Positions 9,178-17,970 of a stretch of 64,000 nucleotides of DNA are shown piece by piece. A program made the translations under genes and the position numbers. Location of the stretch: NCBI GenBank assembly GCA_012729335.1, contig JAAYDJ010000007.1, positions 1 to 64,000 of the forward strand, given 5' to 3'. Below the pieces are notes generated by a model. It saw only the letters and a program-made list of their open reading frames with translations, made no database searches and had not been told where the DNA came from. This DNA comes from Bacteroidales bacterium (GTDB taxonomy: Bacteria > Bacteroidota > Bacteroidia > Bacteroidales > Prolixibacteraceae). Within the stretch, counting starts at the first letter, position 1. Every line of letters starts with the position of its first letter.

Positions 9178-9492
9178 ATGACACGTTTTGGATTTAAAAT
9201 GAAACTCAAACCCGGATGCCGCGAGGAATACATCAGGCGCCACCAGGCCATTTGGCCCGAACTGGCTGAACTCATCAAAAAGGGAGGCGTCTCCGATTAC
9301 TCTATCTTCCTCGATGCGGAAACCAACATTCTCTTTGGGGTACAAAAGGTGAGCGGTGCACAATCTTCACAGGAAATGGGCATTCACCCTGTGGTGGCAA
9401 GATGGTGGGACTACATGAAAGACCTTATGGAAACCAATCCCGACCATTCGCCGGTGACCATACCTCTTGAAGAGGTTTTTTATCTGGAATGA
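9178..9492 (+). CDS. rhaM: L-rhamnose mutarotase
   Basis: 104 residues, the standard length. It interconverts the alpha and beta anomers of L-rhamnose so that the isomerase receives its preferred form. His22 (RRHQAIWPEL) matches the catalytic histidine of E. coli RhaM, and the family blocks SDYSIFLD and ARWWDYMKDLM are present. Cytoplasmic, second in the rhamnose operon. Its last codons and stop (GGAATGA, 9486-9492) are identical to a word of the heptamer array that follows. Confidence 0.95.
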   Translation: MTRFGFKMKLKPGCREEYIRRHQAIWPELAELIKKGGVSDYSIFLDAETNILFGVQKVSGAQSSQEMGIHPVVARWWDYMKDLMETNPDHSPVTIPLEEVFYLE

Positions 9493-9500
9493 AAGAATCC

Positions 9501-9640
9501 GGAATCTTGAGTCTTGAGTCTGGAATGAGGAGTCTGGAATCGGGAGTCTGGAATCTGGAATCTGGAATCTTGAGTCTGGAATCGGGAGTCTTGAGTCTGG
9601 AATGATGGAATCAGAAATCTGGAATCGGGAGTCGGGAATG
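9501..9640 (+). repeat. Heptamer tandem array between rhaM and rhaA
   Basis: About 20 contiguous 7-bp words such as GGAATCT, TGAGTCT, GGAGTCT, GGAATCG and GGAATGA, in the same sense as transcription. Same family as 1230-1360 and 26121-26275. The rhaM stop codon lies in an identical word (9486-9492) just before the array, so array and gene end blend into each other. It separates two cistrons of one predicted operon. Confidence 0.9.
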
Positions 9641-9675
9641 GCAGAATATCAGAGTAAATTTATAATAAACATAAA

Positions 9676-10941
9676 ATGAAAAAGGAATTTATTGAAAAGG
9701 CGTATGAGCTGGCAAGGCAGGAGTATGCCGAAATGGGAGTGAATACAGATGAAGTGCTCAAAAAGCTGGATGAGCTGGTGATCAGTCTGCACTGCTGGCA
9801 GACCGATGATGTGGGGGGATTTGAGAAGGCCGGTTCCGAGCTGGGAGGCGGGCTTCAGGTGACGGGGAATTATCCGGGGAAGGCCCGTACCATGGAGGAG
9901 ATGAAAGCCGACATGGACAAGGTGTTTTCCCTGCTTCCGGGGAAACAACGGTTGAGTTTGCATGCCATTTATGGTGATTTCGGCGGAGAAACGGTCGACC
10001 GTGACCAGATTGAGCTGAAGCATTTCCAGGGTTGGATCGACTGGGCCAAAGCCCGGGGCATCGGGCTGGATTTCAACTGCACCTGTTTTTCGCACCCCTG
10101 GGCCGACGATGGGTTTACCCTCTCCTCCAAGAATGAAACCTATCGCCGATTCTGGATAGAGCACGTGAAACGCTGCCGCCGCATTGGTGCCGAAATGGGC
10201 CGGCAGCTTGGAACCCCCTGCATCCATAACCTCTGGATTCCTGACGGCTCCAAGGATCTTCCTGTCGACCGGTACGGTTACCGGGCGCTTCTTAAGGAGG
10301 CCCTCGATGAGATTTTTGCCGAGGAGTTCCCCACGGAACAGCTGAAGGATGCCGTGGAAAGCAAGCTCTTCGGCATCGGTTCCGAAGCCATGGTGGTGGG
10401 ATCCCATGATTTTTACCTTTGTTATGCTGCACAGAACAAAAAGCTGATCACCCTCGATAATGGCCATTTCCATCCTACGGAACAGGTGGGCGACAAAATC
10501 TCGGCCATCCTGCAGTTCGTGCCTGAGTTGCTGCTGCACATGACCCGCGGGGTGCGGTGGGACAGCGACCATGTGCTGACCCTTAATGACGAGAGCCTGC
10601 TGATTACCCAGGAAATTGTCAGGGCCAACGCCCTGAAACGGGTAAACGTGGGTCTTGACTATTTCGATGGAAGCCTTAACCGCATCGGGGCTTACGTGGT
10701 GGGAGCCCGGGCTGCCCAACAGGCCTTTCTTTTTGCGCTCCTCGAACCCACCTCTATGATCCGCCGTTGGGAAGAAGCCGGCAAAAACTTCGAACGGCTC
10801 GCCTATCTCGAATTGATGAAAACCAAACCTTTCGGGGCGGTCTGGAATTATTACTGTCTCCTCAGCGGCGTCCCCGTGGCCGGTGATCTGATTGCCGATA
10901 TCCAGAAATATGAAACCGAAATCCAGTCCCTGCGAAACTAA
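9676..10941 (+). CDS. rhaA: L-rhamnose isomerase
   Basis: 421 residues (E. coli 419). Converts L-rhamnose to L-rhamnulose in a TIM-barrel fold with divalent metal. Family blocks visible: LHCWQTDDVGGFE near residue 36, LHAIYGDFGG near 100, GLDFNCTCFSHPWADDGFTLSS near 136, HNLWIPDGSKD near 190, LDNGHFHPTE near 255 and VRWDSDHVL near 290. Third gene of the rhamnose operon. No rhaB or rhaD homologue is in the window, so the later steps must be encoded elsewhere. Confidence 0.96.
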   Translation: MKKEFIEKAYELARQEYAEMGVNTDEVLKKLDELVISLHCWQTDDVGGFEKAGSELGGGLQVTGNYPGKARTMEEMKADMDKVFSLLPGKQRLSLHAIYGDFGGETVDRDQIELKHFQGWIDWAKARGIGLDFNCTCFSHPWADDGFTLSSKNETYRRFWIEHVKRCRRIGAEMGRQLGTPCIHNLWIPDGSKDLPVDRYGYRALLKEALDEIFAEEFPTEQLKDAVESKLFGIGSEAMVVGSHDFYLCYAAQNKKLITLDNGHFHPTEQVGDKISAILQFVPELLLHMTRGVRWDSDHVLTLNDESLLITQEIVRANALKRVNVGLDYFDGSLNRIGAYVVGARAAQQAFLFALLEPTSMIRRWEEAGKNFERLAYLELMKTKPFGAVWNYYCLLSGVPVAGDLIADIQKYETEIQSLRN

Positions 10942-10952
10942 ATCTGAAAAAT

Positions 10953-13646
10953 ATGAAGAGGTTAATGTTGATTCTGGCGGCTGTCGTCAATCTGTCGCTG
11001 CCGTCATGCGATTCCGGGCAATCTCCTGTCAGGGTATATGACCTGGAGTGTGAGGGGCAGGAGAATCCCCTGGGAATAGATCGTCTGCAGCCTTCCCTGC
11101 AATGGAAAATCCAGGATACGAGGAGGGGGGCGGCACAAACCGCCTGGCAGATCATGGTGGCTACGTCGCCCGGGTTGTTGTCGGGGGACCAGGCGGATCT
11201 CTGGGACAGCGGAAAGGTGACTTCTTCGCAGTCGGTACATATCAGGTACCAGGGAACTCCACCCGCATCGGGTCAGCAACTCTTCTGGAAGGTGCGGGTC
11301 TGGGACCAGGAGGGGCAACCTTCGGCTTGGAGTGAAACGGCTTCCTGGGAAACGGGCCTGTTGGATCAGGGGGATTGGAAGGGAACCTGGATTGCCCGCG
11401 GCGGGGATGCCCCTGCCCGGTCGGCCTGCATGCGGCAGGAGTTCTCCCTCGGAGACCAGGAGATCACCAAAGCCCGTCTTTTTGTGACCGGTTTGGGAAG
11501 TTATCTCTTTTACATCAACGGAGCCAGGGTGGGAAATGATCTGCTGACACCCGGGTGGACCGATTTCACCAAACGGGTGGAGTACCAGGTGTATGATGTG
11601 GAGGAGTTCCTCGAAGCGGGGGTGAATGTCTTGGGAGCTGAACTGGGGAGCATGTGGTGGTCGGGAGGCCTGGGCTGGCAGGGAGGAACGCGCTATAGTG
11701 AAGGTCCGTTGAAGCTGCTGGCTCAATTGGAAGTCACCCTCGCCGATGGCTCCGTCACCCGCTTTGTCACCGATTCCACCTGGAAATGGCACGATTCTCC
11801 TGTGATCTATGACCATATTTACCATGGGGAGACCTACGATTTCAATCTGGAAATGCCGGGGTGGAACCAGTCCGGGTTTGACGACACAGGGTGGCAGGCT
11901 GTCCTGCCGGCCGTTTATGAAGGTCTTGTGGTGGGTCCCCGCTTTCCGGCCCTCCGCGAACAGATGGAAGTCAATCCCATAGCCCTGACGGAACCCCTTC
12001 CTGGGGAGTATGTGTTTGACCTGGGCCAGAACATCGTGGGATGGGCCCGGCTGATGGCCCAGGTCCCAAAGGGAGACACCATTACCCTCCGTTTTGCGGA
12101 ACTCCTGCATGACGACGGTACCGTGGCACAGGAAAACCTGCGCACGGCCAAAGCTACTGACCGGATCATTTCCAATGGGAATCCCTTCGTGTGGGAACCC
12201 CGCTTCACCTACCACGGATTCCGCTATGTCCAGGTGTCGGGACTCAGCGGGAAACCGGAACTGACTGCCCTGATCGGCAAGGTCATCCACACCTCGGAAC
12301 CCTTTGTCGGAAGTTTTGAGACGTCGGACAAGCTGGTGAATGCCATCTATAAAAACATCACCTGGGGGCAGCGGGGCAATTTCTTCACTGTGCCCACCGA
12401 CTGTCCGCAGCGCGACGAACGGCTGGGGTGGATGGGCGATGCCCAGATTTTTGCCCCGACAGCCAACTTCAACATGCAGCTCAACCGTTTCTGGTCAAAA
12501 TGGATGACCGACATTGCCGATGGCCAGGACTCCGCTGGCTGGGTACACGATGTGAGTCCCGCCGTGGTCGTGGGTGGCCCCTCCAAACCTGGCTGGGGCG
12601 ACGCCTGCGTCATCATTCCCTGGATGACCTGGCGATATTACGGCGACTCCCGTATCCTCGAAGAGTTTTACCCTGTCATGAAAAAATGGGTGGATTATAT
12701 GCATGGCCAGAGTGAAGAGCTGATTTACATCTGGGGTGAAAAGGGAGGATGGAATGGATATGGCGACTGGATTGCCGTGGAACCTACCCCCTCAGAGCCC
12801 ATCGGCACGGCCTATTTCGCCTATTCGGCTTCATTGCTGGCCAGAATGGCAGGAATCCTTGGAAATTCAGCCGACTCTCTTCATTATGCGGACCTCTCCG
12901 CCCGGGTAGCTGCCGCGTACCATGCCAAATACTGGGACCGCGATTCGCTGCGTTATCCCGGGGGAACCCAAACCTCCAGCCTGCTTCCCCTGGCTTTCGG
13001 GATTACCCCTCCCGAACTCAGGACACAGGTGATCACCAACCTGGTGGAGAATGTCAAAGCCAGGGATTACCACCCCACCACCGGATTTCTGGGAACAGGT
13101 TACATTCTTCCGGTGCTATCGGCCAGCGGCCACCATGACCTGGCCTGGCGCATGATCACCCAAACCAGTTATCCTTCGTGGGGATATATGGTGGAGAAAG
13201 GAGCCACCTCCATCTGGGAACTCTGGAATTCCGATACCGAACGGCCCGAAGGGATGAATTCCCGCAATCACTTTGCTCTGGGTTGTGTCGGGGAATGGAT
13301 GTGGAATACCCTGGCCGGAATCAACTTATGTGATCAGGAGCCCGGCTTTAAAAAGGTTCTCATTCAACCCCAGCCGGCAGGCGATTTGGATTGGGTGAAG
13401 GCTACCTACGAAACCAATTACGGAAGGCTGGCCATCAACTGGAAAAGGGAAGGGCAGGGACTCAGGATTTCGCTGACCGTACCCCCCAACACAAGCGCGG
13501 TGATCACTCCTCCCTCCCTGAAGGCCGGCGCCGTGCTTACCGAAAAAGGGAAAAGAGCAGACCAGGGAAGCATACCCGGCATCACGCCCGGCGACAACGG
13601 CAGCTTCGTGGCCCTGGCCGGAACTTACGACCTGCTGTTTGAATAA
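10953..13646 (+). CDS. Alpha-L-rhamnosidase, glycoside hydrolase family 78, lipoprotein
   Basis: 897 residues. The signal peptide ends in a lipobox at Cys19 (LSLPSC), so the enzyme is probably anchored facing the periplasm or cell surface. N-terminal beta-sandwich domains (about 25-330) precede the (alpha/alpha)6 catalytic domain. The GH78 signature DCPQRDERLGW is at 483-493, with GWMGDAQIF just after and YPSWGYMVEKGATSIWELWN near 750, followed by a C-terminal beta domain. It releases terminal L-rhamnose, most likely from rhamnogalacturonan or glycosides. Only 11 bp follow rhaA, so it is the last gene of the rhamnose operon, ending at a strong terminator. Confidence 0.95.
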   Translation: MKRLMLILAAVVNLSLPSCDSGQSPVRVYDLECEGQENPLGIDRLQPSLQWKIQDTRRGAAQTAWQIMVATSPGLLSGDQADLWDSGKVTSSQSVHIRYQGTPPASGQQLFWKVRVWDQEGQPSAWSETASWETGLLDQGDWKGTWIARGGDAPARSACMRQEFSLGDQEITKARLFVTGLGSYLFYINGARVGNDLLTPGWTDFTKRVEYQVYDVEEFLEAGVNVLGAELGSMWWSGGLGWQGGTRYSEGPLKLLAQLEVTLADGSVTRFVTDSTWKWHDSPVIYDHIYHGETYDFNLEMPGWNQSGFDDTGWQAVLPAVYEGLVVGPRFPALREQMEVNPIALTEPLPGEYVFDLGQNIVGWARLMAQVPKGDTITLRFAELLHDDGTVAQENLRTAKATDRIISNGNPFVWEPRFTYHGFRYVQVSGLSGKPELTALIGKVIHTSEPFVGSFETSDKLVNAIYKNITWGQRGNFFTVPTDCPQRDERLGWMGDAQIFAPTANFNMQLNRFWSKWMTDIADGQDSAGWVHDVSPAVVVGGPSKPGWGDACVIIPWMTWRYYGDSRILEEFYPVMKKWVDYMHGQSEELIYIWGEKGGWNGYGDWIAVEPTPSEPIGTAYFAYSASLLARMAGILGNSADSLHYADLSARVAAAYHAKYWDRDSLRYPGGTQTSSLLPLAFGITPPELRTQVITNLVENVKARDYHPTTGFLGTGYILPVLSASGHHDLAWRMITQTSYPSWGYMVEKGATSIWELWNSDTERPEGMNSRNHFALGCVGEWMWNTLAGINLCDQEPGFKKVLIQPQPAGDLDWVKATYETNYGRLAINWKREGQGLRISLTVPPNTSAVITPPSLKAGAVLTEKGKRADQGSIPGITPGDNGSFVALAGTYDLLFE

Positions 13647-13655
13647 AAGACATAA

Positions 13656-13690
13656 AAAAGCCACCCCGGTTTTTCACCGGGGTGGCTTTT
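13656..13690. terminator. Bidirectional intrinsic terminator
   Basis: AAAAGCCACCCCGGT (13656-13670) pairs perfectly with ACCGGGGTGGCTTTT (13676-13690) around a 5-nt loop, with T-tracts on both strands. It sits between the convergent rhamnosidase gene and the small gene at 13707-14015 and can serve both. Confidence 0.92.
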
Positions 13691-13706
13691 TCTGAGGGCT
13701 GGATGA

Positions 13707-14015
13707 TCAGAGAACGATCACCGAGTTCTGGGAATCCCCGAAACCACTGGGGCAATAGTTGTCTGCAGCTTCGTCGTTGATCCAGGTCGACCCGTCAAGA
13801 AGATAACGGAATTGATATTCACGGCCTGTCTCCAGATCGAGGGTCAGAGAAAAGGAACCATCCTTCAAAGTGTTCATTTCATCGGAAGTTTCATTCCAGT
13901 TGTTGAAATCACCTGCGATATTCACTTTGGAGGCCCCACTGACCTGTTCATTCGATAATTTGAAGCTTACTTTGCAAACCGGTTTCGTTTTCAAGAATTG
14001 CTTTTTGATGCTCAT
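13707..14015 (-). CDS. Isoamylase early-set / glycogen-binding domain protein
   Basis: 102 residues, essentially one E-set (CBM48/AMPK-beta-like) beta-sandwich: VNIAGDFNNWNETSDEMNTLKDGSF, then GREYQFRYLLDGSTWINDEAADNY. The GDFNNW and YQFRYLLDG blocks are diagnostic of the fold; the tryptophans would stack against alpha-glucan. No signal peptide, so cytoplasmic. Stand-alone proteins of this kind are common in Bacteroidota and their role is unproven; binding to glycogen is an inference from the domain. Divergent from the PPK2 gene, with 227 bp between them in which no clear promoter was found. Confidence 0.85.
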   Translation of the reverse strand: MSIKKQFLKTKPVCKVSFKLSNEQVSGASKVNIAGDFNNWNETSDEMNTLKDGSFSLTLDLETGREYQFRYLLDGSTWINDEAADNYCPSGFGDSQNSVIVL

Positions 14016-14242
14016 GATCTTTTTTTTTAAGTTTCATCGTGGGCGTCGTTGTCAGAAACGGTGGCCCGCCGATTTTTCTGCAAAGTAAAACAGTTTTTTT
14101 GATTTCACCTATCATAAGTGGTTCAATGTTAAAAGTTTGTTAATAGGGTATGCCTTTTTCTTACCGGTTTCAAAATAACAAGTGATGATTATTGTAAAAA
14201 TTTGGGTATTTTAACTGTTCGGAAATCTTAAAAACTAATCCT

Positions 14243-14986
14243 ATGATCGAAAGTGTCTCAAAATTGGAAAACCTTGATAAAGAAAGCATTAAAAAAGAGA
14301 CCAAGAAAATTCTGAAAGAGATCGGGGAACTTCAGTACCAGATGTATGCAGAGAGGAAACACAGTATCCTGATAATACTGCAGGGGCTTGATGCCTCGGG
14401 AAAAGACGGTTTGTGCCGCGATCTTCTGGAGTATTGCAATCCGGTGGGGTTGTCAGTATACAGTTTTAAGAAGCCCACGCCAGCAGAATATGCCCGGGAT
14501 TTCCTGTGGAGGGTTCATCAGCAGGTCCCTGCCAGGGGGATGCTCCAGGTGTTTGTCCGCTCCCATTATGAAGATATTCTGGTTCCTTCGGTAGAGGGGT
14601 ATATTCCGGCCGACGTGATCGAGCGCCGGTACGAACTGATCAACCAGTTTGAAGAATTGGTGATGCAGAACGGAACCCATATCCTGAAGTTCTACATGTG
14701 TGTGTCGCCTGAAAAGCAGACAGAGCGCCTTAACGAACGGATCACCAATCCCGAAAAACATTGGAAACACAACGACGGGGACTGGGATACCCTCCGGAAG
14801 CGTGAGCAGTATCTGGCTGTTTATCAGAAGATATTTGAAAGGTGTAACCGGGTACCCTGGGAGGTCCTCCCCTCGGATACCAACTGGCAGAAAACCTGGG
14901 TGGCGGCTGTGCATTTATTGAAAGCACTCAGGTCCATGCAACTGGAGTGGCCTCCCCTGGCGTCGGAACGGTTTGGGAAGGCGTAG
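14243..14986 (+). CDS. Polyphosphate kinase 2 family protein
   Basis: 247 residues. Walker A GLDASGKDG at 48-56, the RSHYED block (106-111) and the lid region around RLNERITNPEKHWKHNDGDWD define a PPK2-family kinase that transfers phosphate between polyphosphate and nucleotides. The RSHYEDILVP block resembles the class III (AMP/ADP-phosphorylating) subgroup more than class I. Preferred nucleotide and direction cannot be fixed from sequence. Cytoplasmic, monocistronic, and convergent with the next gene only 4 bp away. Confidence 0.88.
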   Translation: MIESVSKLENLDKESIKKETKKILKEIGELQYQMYAERKHSILIILQGLDASGKDGLCRDLLEYCNPVGLSVYSFKKPTPAEYARDFLWRVHQQVPARGMLQVFVRSHYEDILVPSVEGYIPADVIERRYELINQFEELVMQNGTHILKFYMCVSPEKQTERLNERITNPEKHWKHNDGDWDTLRKREQYLAVYQKIFERCNRVPWEVLPSDTNWQKTWVAAVHLLKALRSMQLEWPPLASERFGKA

Positions 14987-14990
14987 CCGT

Positions 14991-15968
14991 TTACAACGGG
15001 AAATCACGGGCGAGGTTAAATGCGAATCCGCACCTTGAGGACATCTGGGTGCCATGAAAATGCTGGTAGAGCGGCAAGTCCATCGTGAGGGAAAGGTTCC
15101 ATTTTTCGGCGAGGGTGGTGTTGATTTGGGGGGAGAGATATAGAATCTGCCCTCCTGACGATTCCTTGGTGCCTGAGGCCAATGTGTCGCGACCGCGTAA
15201 TTCGTTCCTAAGCTGGACGATGGCCGTCCAATCCCCCTTCAGCCACGGGAACATGAGATGTTTTGAATAAAACAGCGAGGTGTACAGGGCGTTTCCTAAC
15301 CTGTAGTCTTCCCTGTTGCGGGCATTGCTTTCCATTCGGGCGGTAAAGAAATACCGTGAACCTGACACGGGTTTTTCTTTCACCACAAAGAACTGGGCCA
15401 CGGCTCCCCAGGCTCCTGATGAGGGCTGCACCTCCATAGGCAGGAGGGCACCATCACGAACCTGAAGTTCCCGGCGCAGGGGTACCTTGGCCCCTCCACT
15501 GGCAGAAATGAAAAGTCGGTTGATATCGTCTTTAAGCAAACTCCCTTTCAGCGAAACCACCAAAGGGGGGAACCCGGATCCTTTCATTTTCCGTTCCGGC
15601 TCACCCCGGTAGATCTGGGTCTTGTTGATGAAATAGCCCCATTCTCCCTCCAGGGTCACCTTTCCCGACAAGCCATAGCCCACAATGGTTCCGGCATAAT
15701 TGTATCCGGCATACCTGATGTTTTTAAAACTGGCAGGTGAATCTCCGCTGAAATAGCGGTTCCCGTAATGGTACCGGTAAAAGGTTATCACCCGCAGGGT
15801 GTTCTTTTCCAGCACCAGCAGGTTTTGGGAGCCACCGATGGGGTTGATGGCCGAGAGGCACTGGCCTTCAGCACTGATGATCCCCCCGGAGAGAAGGATC
15901 CATAAGAGCACTGTGGTTTTAATAGACGACAAGAGTGATATTTTTGGTTTGTTCCCGTTTGTTTCCAT
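14991..15968 (-). CDS. Predicted outer-membrane beta-barrel protein, unknown function
   Basis: 325 residues. An N-terminal hydrophobic signal (about 15-33, TTVLLWILLSGGIISAEG) is followed by alternating amphipathic strands rich in aromatic residues and short turns, with a C-terminal segment ending in FNLARDFPL. This is consistent with a medium-size outer-membrane barrel. I recognise no specific family. Its start overlaps the end of the upstream lipoprotein gene by 50 bp in another frame, suggesting translational coupling. An internal start would lose the signal peptide, so the long start is preferred. Confidence 0.6.
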   Translation of the reverse strand: METNGNKPKISLLSSIKTTVLLWILLSGGIISAEGQCLSAINPIGGSQNLLVLEKNTLRVITFYRYHYGNRYFSGDSPASFKNIRYAGYNYAGTIVGYGLSGKVTLEGEWGYFINKTQIYRGEPERKMKGSGFPPLVVSLKGSLLKDDINRLFISASGGAKVPLRRELQVRDGALLPMEVQPSSGAWGAVAQFFVVKEKPVSGSRYFFTARMESNARNREDYRLGNALYTSLFYSKHLMFPWLKGDWTAIVQLRNELRGRDTLASGTKESSGGQILYLSPQINTTLAEKWNLSLTMDLPLYQHFHGTQMSSRCGFAFNLARDFPL

Positions 15969-16269
15969 CGGTCACGGTGCAGGTGACGGTTACTTTCCCC
16001 AGACTGCAAGGGGTGGGGGAGTACTCGGCACTGTTTCCGTTGGCAAAGATATCACCAAGGGAAGCCTTCCAGAGATAAGTGAGTTTATATCCTGAGGCGA
16101 CTGCTTTCAAGCCGATCTTCTGGCCCAGGGCCACCGAATCGTTGTCGGCCAGGAGGGACGTGAAGACCAGGGACTCGCCCGTACCTCCGCCTTCATCATC
16201 GTCCCCTTTTTCACAGGCTGCAAACAGAAAAAGGAGAAATGGGATGAGGAATAAAAGTCTCTTTTTCAT
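15919..16269 (-). CDS. Small lipoprotein with PKD-like domain
   Basis: 116 residues with a strong lipoprotein signal (lipobox ending at Cys19, LFAAC) followed by an acidic/glycine linker (EKGDDDEGGGTGES). One Ig/PKD-like module follows, containing LTYLWKASLGDIFANGNSAEYSPT and VTVTCTVTDGNKREQTKNITL. It probably faces the periplasm or surface. The 3' end overlaps the start of the barrel gene by 50 bp, so the two likely form one unit, and the lipoprotein may be an accessory of the barrel (inference). Confidence 0.75.
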   Translation of the reverse strand: MKKRLLFLIPFLLFLFAACEKGDDDEGGGTGESLVFTSLLADNDSVALGQKIGLKAVASGYKLTYLWKASLGDIFANGNSAEYSPTPCSLGKVTVTCTVTDGNKREQTKNITLVVY

Positions 16270-16364
16270 TTCCGGGTTTTATTGGTTCATTGAGTGAAAC
16301 AGATGACTTATCCATGAAGGTGAATCATTCCGGAAGGTGTCTGAGTCGCATGGATGTATCATGA

Positions 16365-17861
16365 TCAGTGGTCTTTAATGCAACGGACCGAGAATCCGTA
16401 GGTTTTGGGATAGGTGTCGAAGCGACCAACACCTGTGGAGGCTTCCCTGAAGCAGCGTCGCCAGGCATAACTCCCCGATTCGCTGGAGGTATATAGAAAT
16501 GCCCAGTCGTTGTTGTAAATTATGCTGCCGTTCACATGGCGCATGCCGGCCATGGGGATCTCTAGTCCCGAACTGCCGCCCATCTTAATTTTGGTGCCGG
16601 TTCCGTACCCCCTCCAGGCATTTTTGATGTCGGCTTCAGAGCGGCTCATGCCCAGGGCGATTTCCATTTGTTTAACCTCTTCGTCAGAGGGAAGGTGCCA
16701 CCCATCGGGACAGATGCCCTGCGCCGATTCCTTGCGGGAGCCGTTCATGGCCGCATCCCAGCTGTAATAGCGGCCGTATAAGGCTTCTCTTTCCGGGTCG
16801 CCGACATAGGCATAGCTGATGACCGGCTGGCCATCGGGTGCCCTGGTGACCCGCAGATTCTCTGCCATCCAGAGCTGGTTGCCAACCCTCACCACGGGGT
16901 AGGTATTGCCGTCGATGTCGGTGACGGTCTCAGGGTCAGCCTCGGGCAGGGTCCTGAAGGAGATCTCCGCACCGTAGGCGGTACCCTTCACGTTGATGGC
17001 ATACGCCCGGGCATACCAGACGGTGTCGGGGGTGAGACCGGTGAGGGTGGCTGTGAAGGTTCCGGTGCCGCTGCCGGCGGCCTCTTTATGGTCGAAGAGG
17101 ATGGGGGAGTGGGAGAGGCTGTAGCAGATTCCCCTTTCGGTCACCGGCTCCCCACCGTCGGCGGTCACCTCCCCGGCTATGGAGGCTTCCTCCCTGCCCA
17201 CTTCCGACACCTTACCGGTGACCACCACCGGGGGAGTGGCCTCGGGCAGGGTCCTGAAGGAGATCTCCGCACCGTAGGCGGTGCCCTTCACGTTGATGGC
17301 ATACGCCCGTGCATGCCAGATGGTGTCGGGGGTGAGACCGGTGAGGGTGGCTGTGAAGGTTCCGGTGCCGCTGCCGGCAGTCACTTTGTGGTCGAAGAGG
17401 ATGGGCGAGTGGGAGAGGCTGTAGCAGATTCCCCTTTCAGTCACCGGTTTCCCGCCGTCGGCGGTCACCTCCCCGGCTACGGTGGCTTCCTCCCTGCCGA
17501 CATCGGATACCTTATCTGTCATCACTTCCGGTGGGAAATGGATTACCCTGGCAGTATTGGTGAATAGCGGTTCACAGCTCCCTTCGCTCACGACTCCCCG
17601 GTACAGGGCTTCACGGTCTGCCCTGATGGTCAGCGTGTCTCCCTTTTCCTCTTCCAGATCCTGCCAGGTGACGCCCTGTTCGGATTCCTGCCAGTGAAGG
17701 ACTCCCCGGTAAGAAGGTACCACAAGATGAACCAGGGAGTCTCCGTCCATCATCAGGGTATCGCCCCTGAGCACCACCGCCTGGCCTCTCCCCTGAACCG
17801 TTCCTAAAAGCATCAGAGAAGAGATGAAAATCAGGAACTCCCAATGGAATTTCCTTTTCAT
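16365..17861 (-). CDS. Secreted FISUMP-domain protein with two near-identical fibronectin-like repeats
   Basis: 498 residues from the ATG chosen so that MKRKFHWEFLIFISSLMLLG forms the signal peptide; a start 27 bp further upstream is possible. A short Ig-like segment is followed by two tandem ~100-residue modules (V.DVGREEATVAGEVTADGG... GAEISFRTLPEA) that are almost identical. The C terminus is a Fibrobacter succinogenes major paralogous domain (DIDGNTYPVVRVGNQLWMAENL, PDGWHLPSDEE, SVRCIKDH). Such proteins are exported surface components of unknown function in Bacteroidota and Fibrobacteres. It lies in a same-strand run of surface genes. Confidence 0.85.
   Translation of the reverse strand: MKRKFHWEFLIFISSLMLLGTVQGRGQAVVLRGDTLMMDGDSLVHLVVPSYRGVLHWQESEQGVTWQDLEEEKGDTLTIRADREALYRGVVSEGSCEPLFTNTARVIHFPPEVMTDKVSDVGREEATVAGEVTADGGKPVTERGICYSLSHSPILFDHKVTAGSGTGTFTATLTGLTPDTIWHARAYAINVKGTAYGAEISFRTLPEATPPVVVTGKVSEVGREEASIAGEVTADGGEPVTERGICYSLSHSPILFDHKEAAGSGTGTFTATLTGLTPDTVWYARAYAINVKGTAYGAEISFRTLPEADPETVTDIDGNTYPVVRVGNQLWMAENLRVTRAPDGQPVISYAYVGDPEREALYGRYYSWDAAMNGSRKESAQGICPDGWHLPSDEEVKQMEIALGMSRSEADIKNAWRGYGTGTKIKMGGSSGLEIPMAGMRHVNGSIIYNNDWAFLYTSSESGSYAWRRCFREASTGVGRFDTYPKTYGFSVRCIKDH
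16940..17518. repeat. In-frame 300-bp tandem duplication inside the FISUMP gene
   Basis: Two copies, 16940-17218 and 17240-17518, are offset by exactly 300 bp (100 codons) and differ at only a small fraction of sites. They encode the two fibronectin-like modules. The exact frame-preserving period and high identity point to recent duplication or gene conversion. Confidence 0.9.
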
Positions 17862-17970
17862 GCTATGTTTAAGAAAGTGGACCATCATGATCCTTCCACC
17901 TTGTTTAATCTGTATGGTTTTTCAGAGCCGGCTCAGGCGATGAGGTGTTCAGGCCGGGGTCCTGCCCTGT

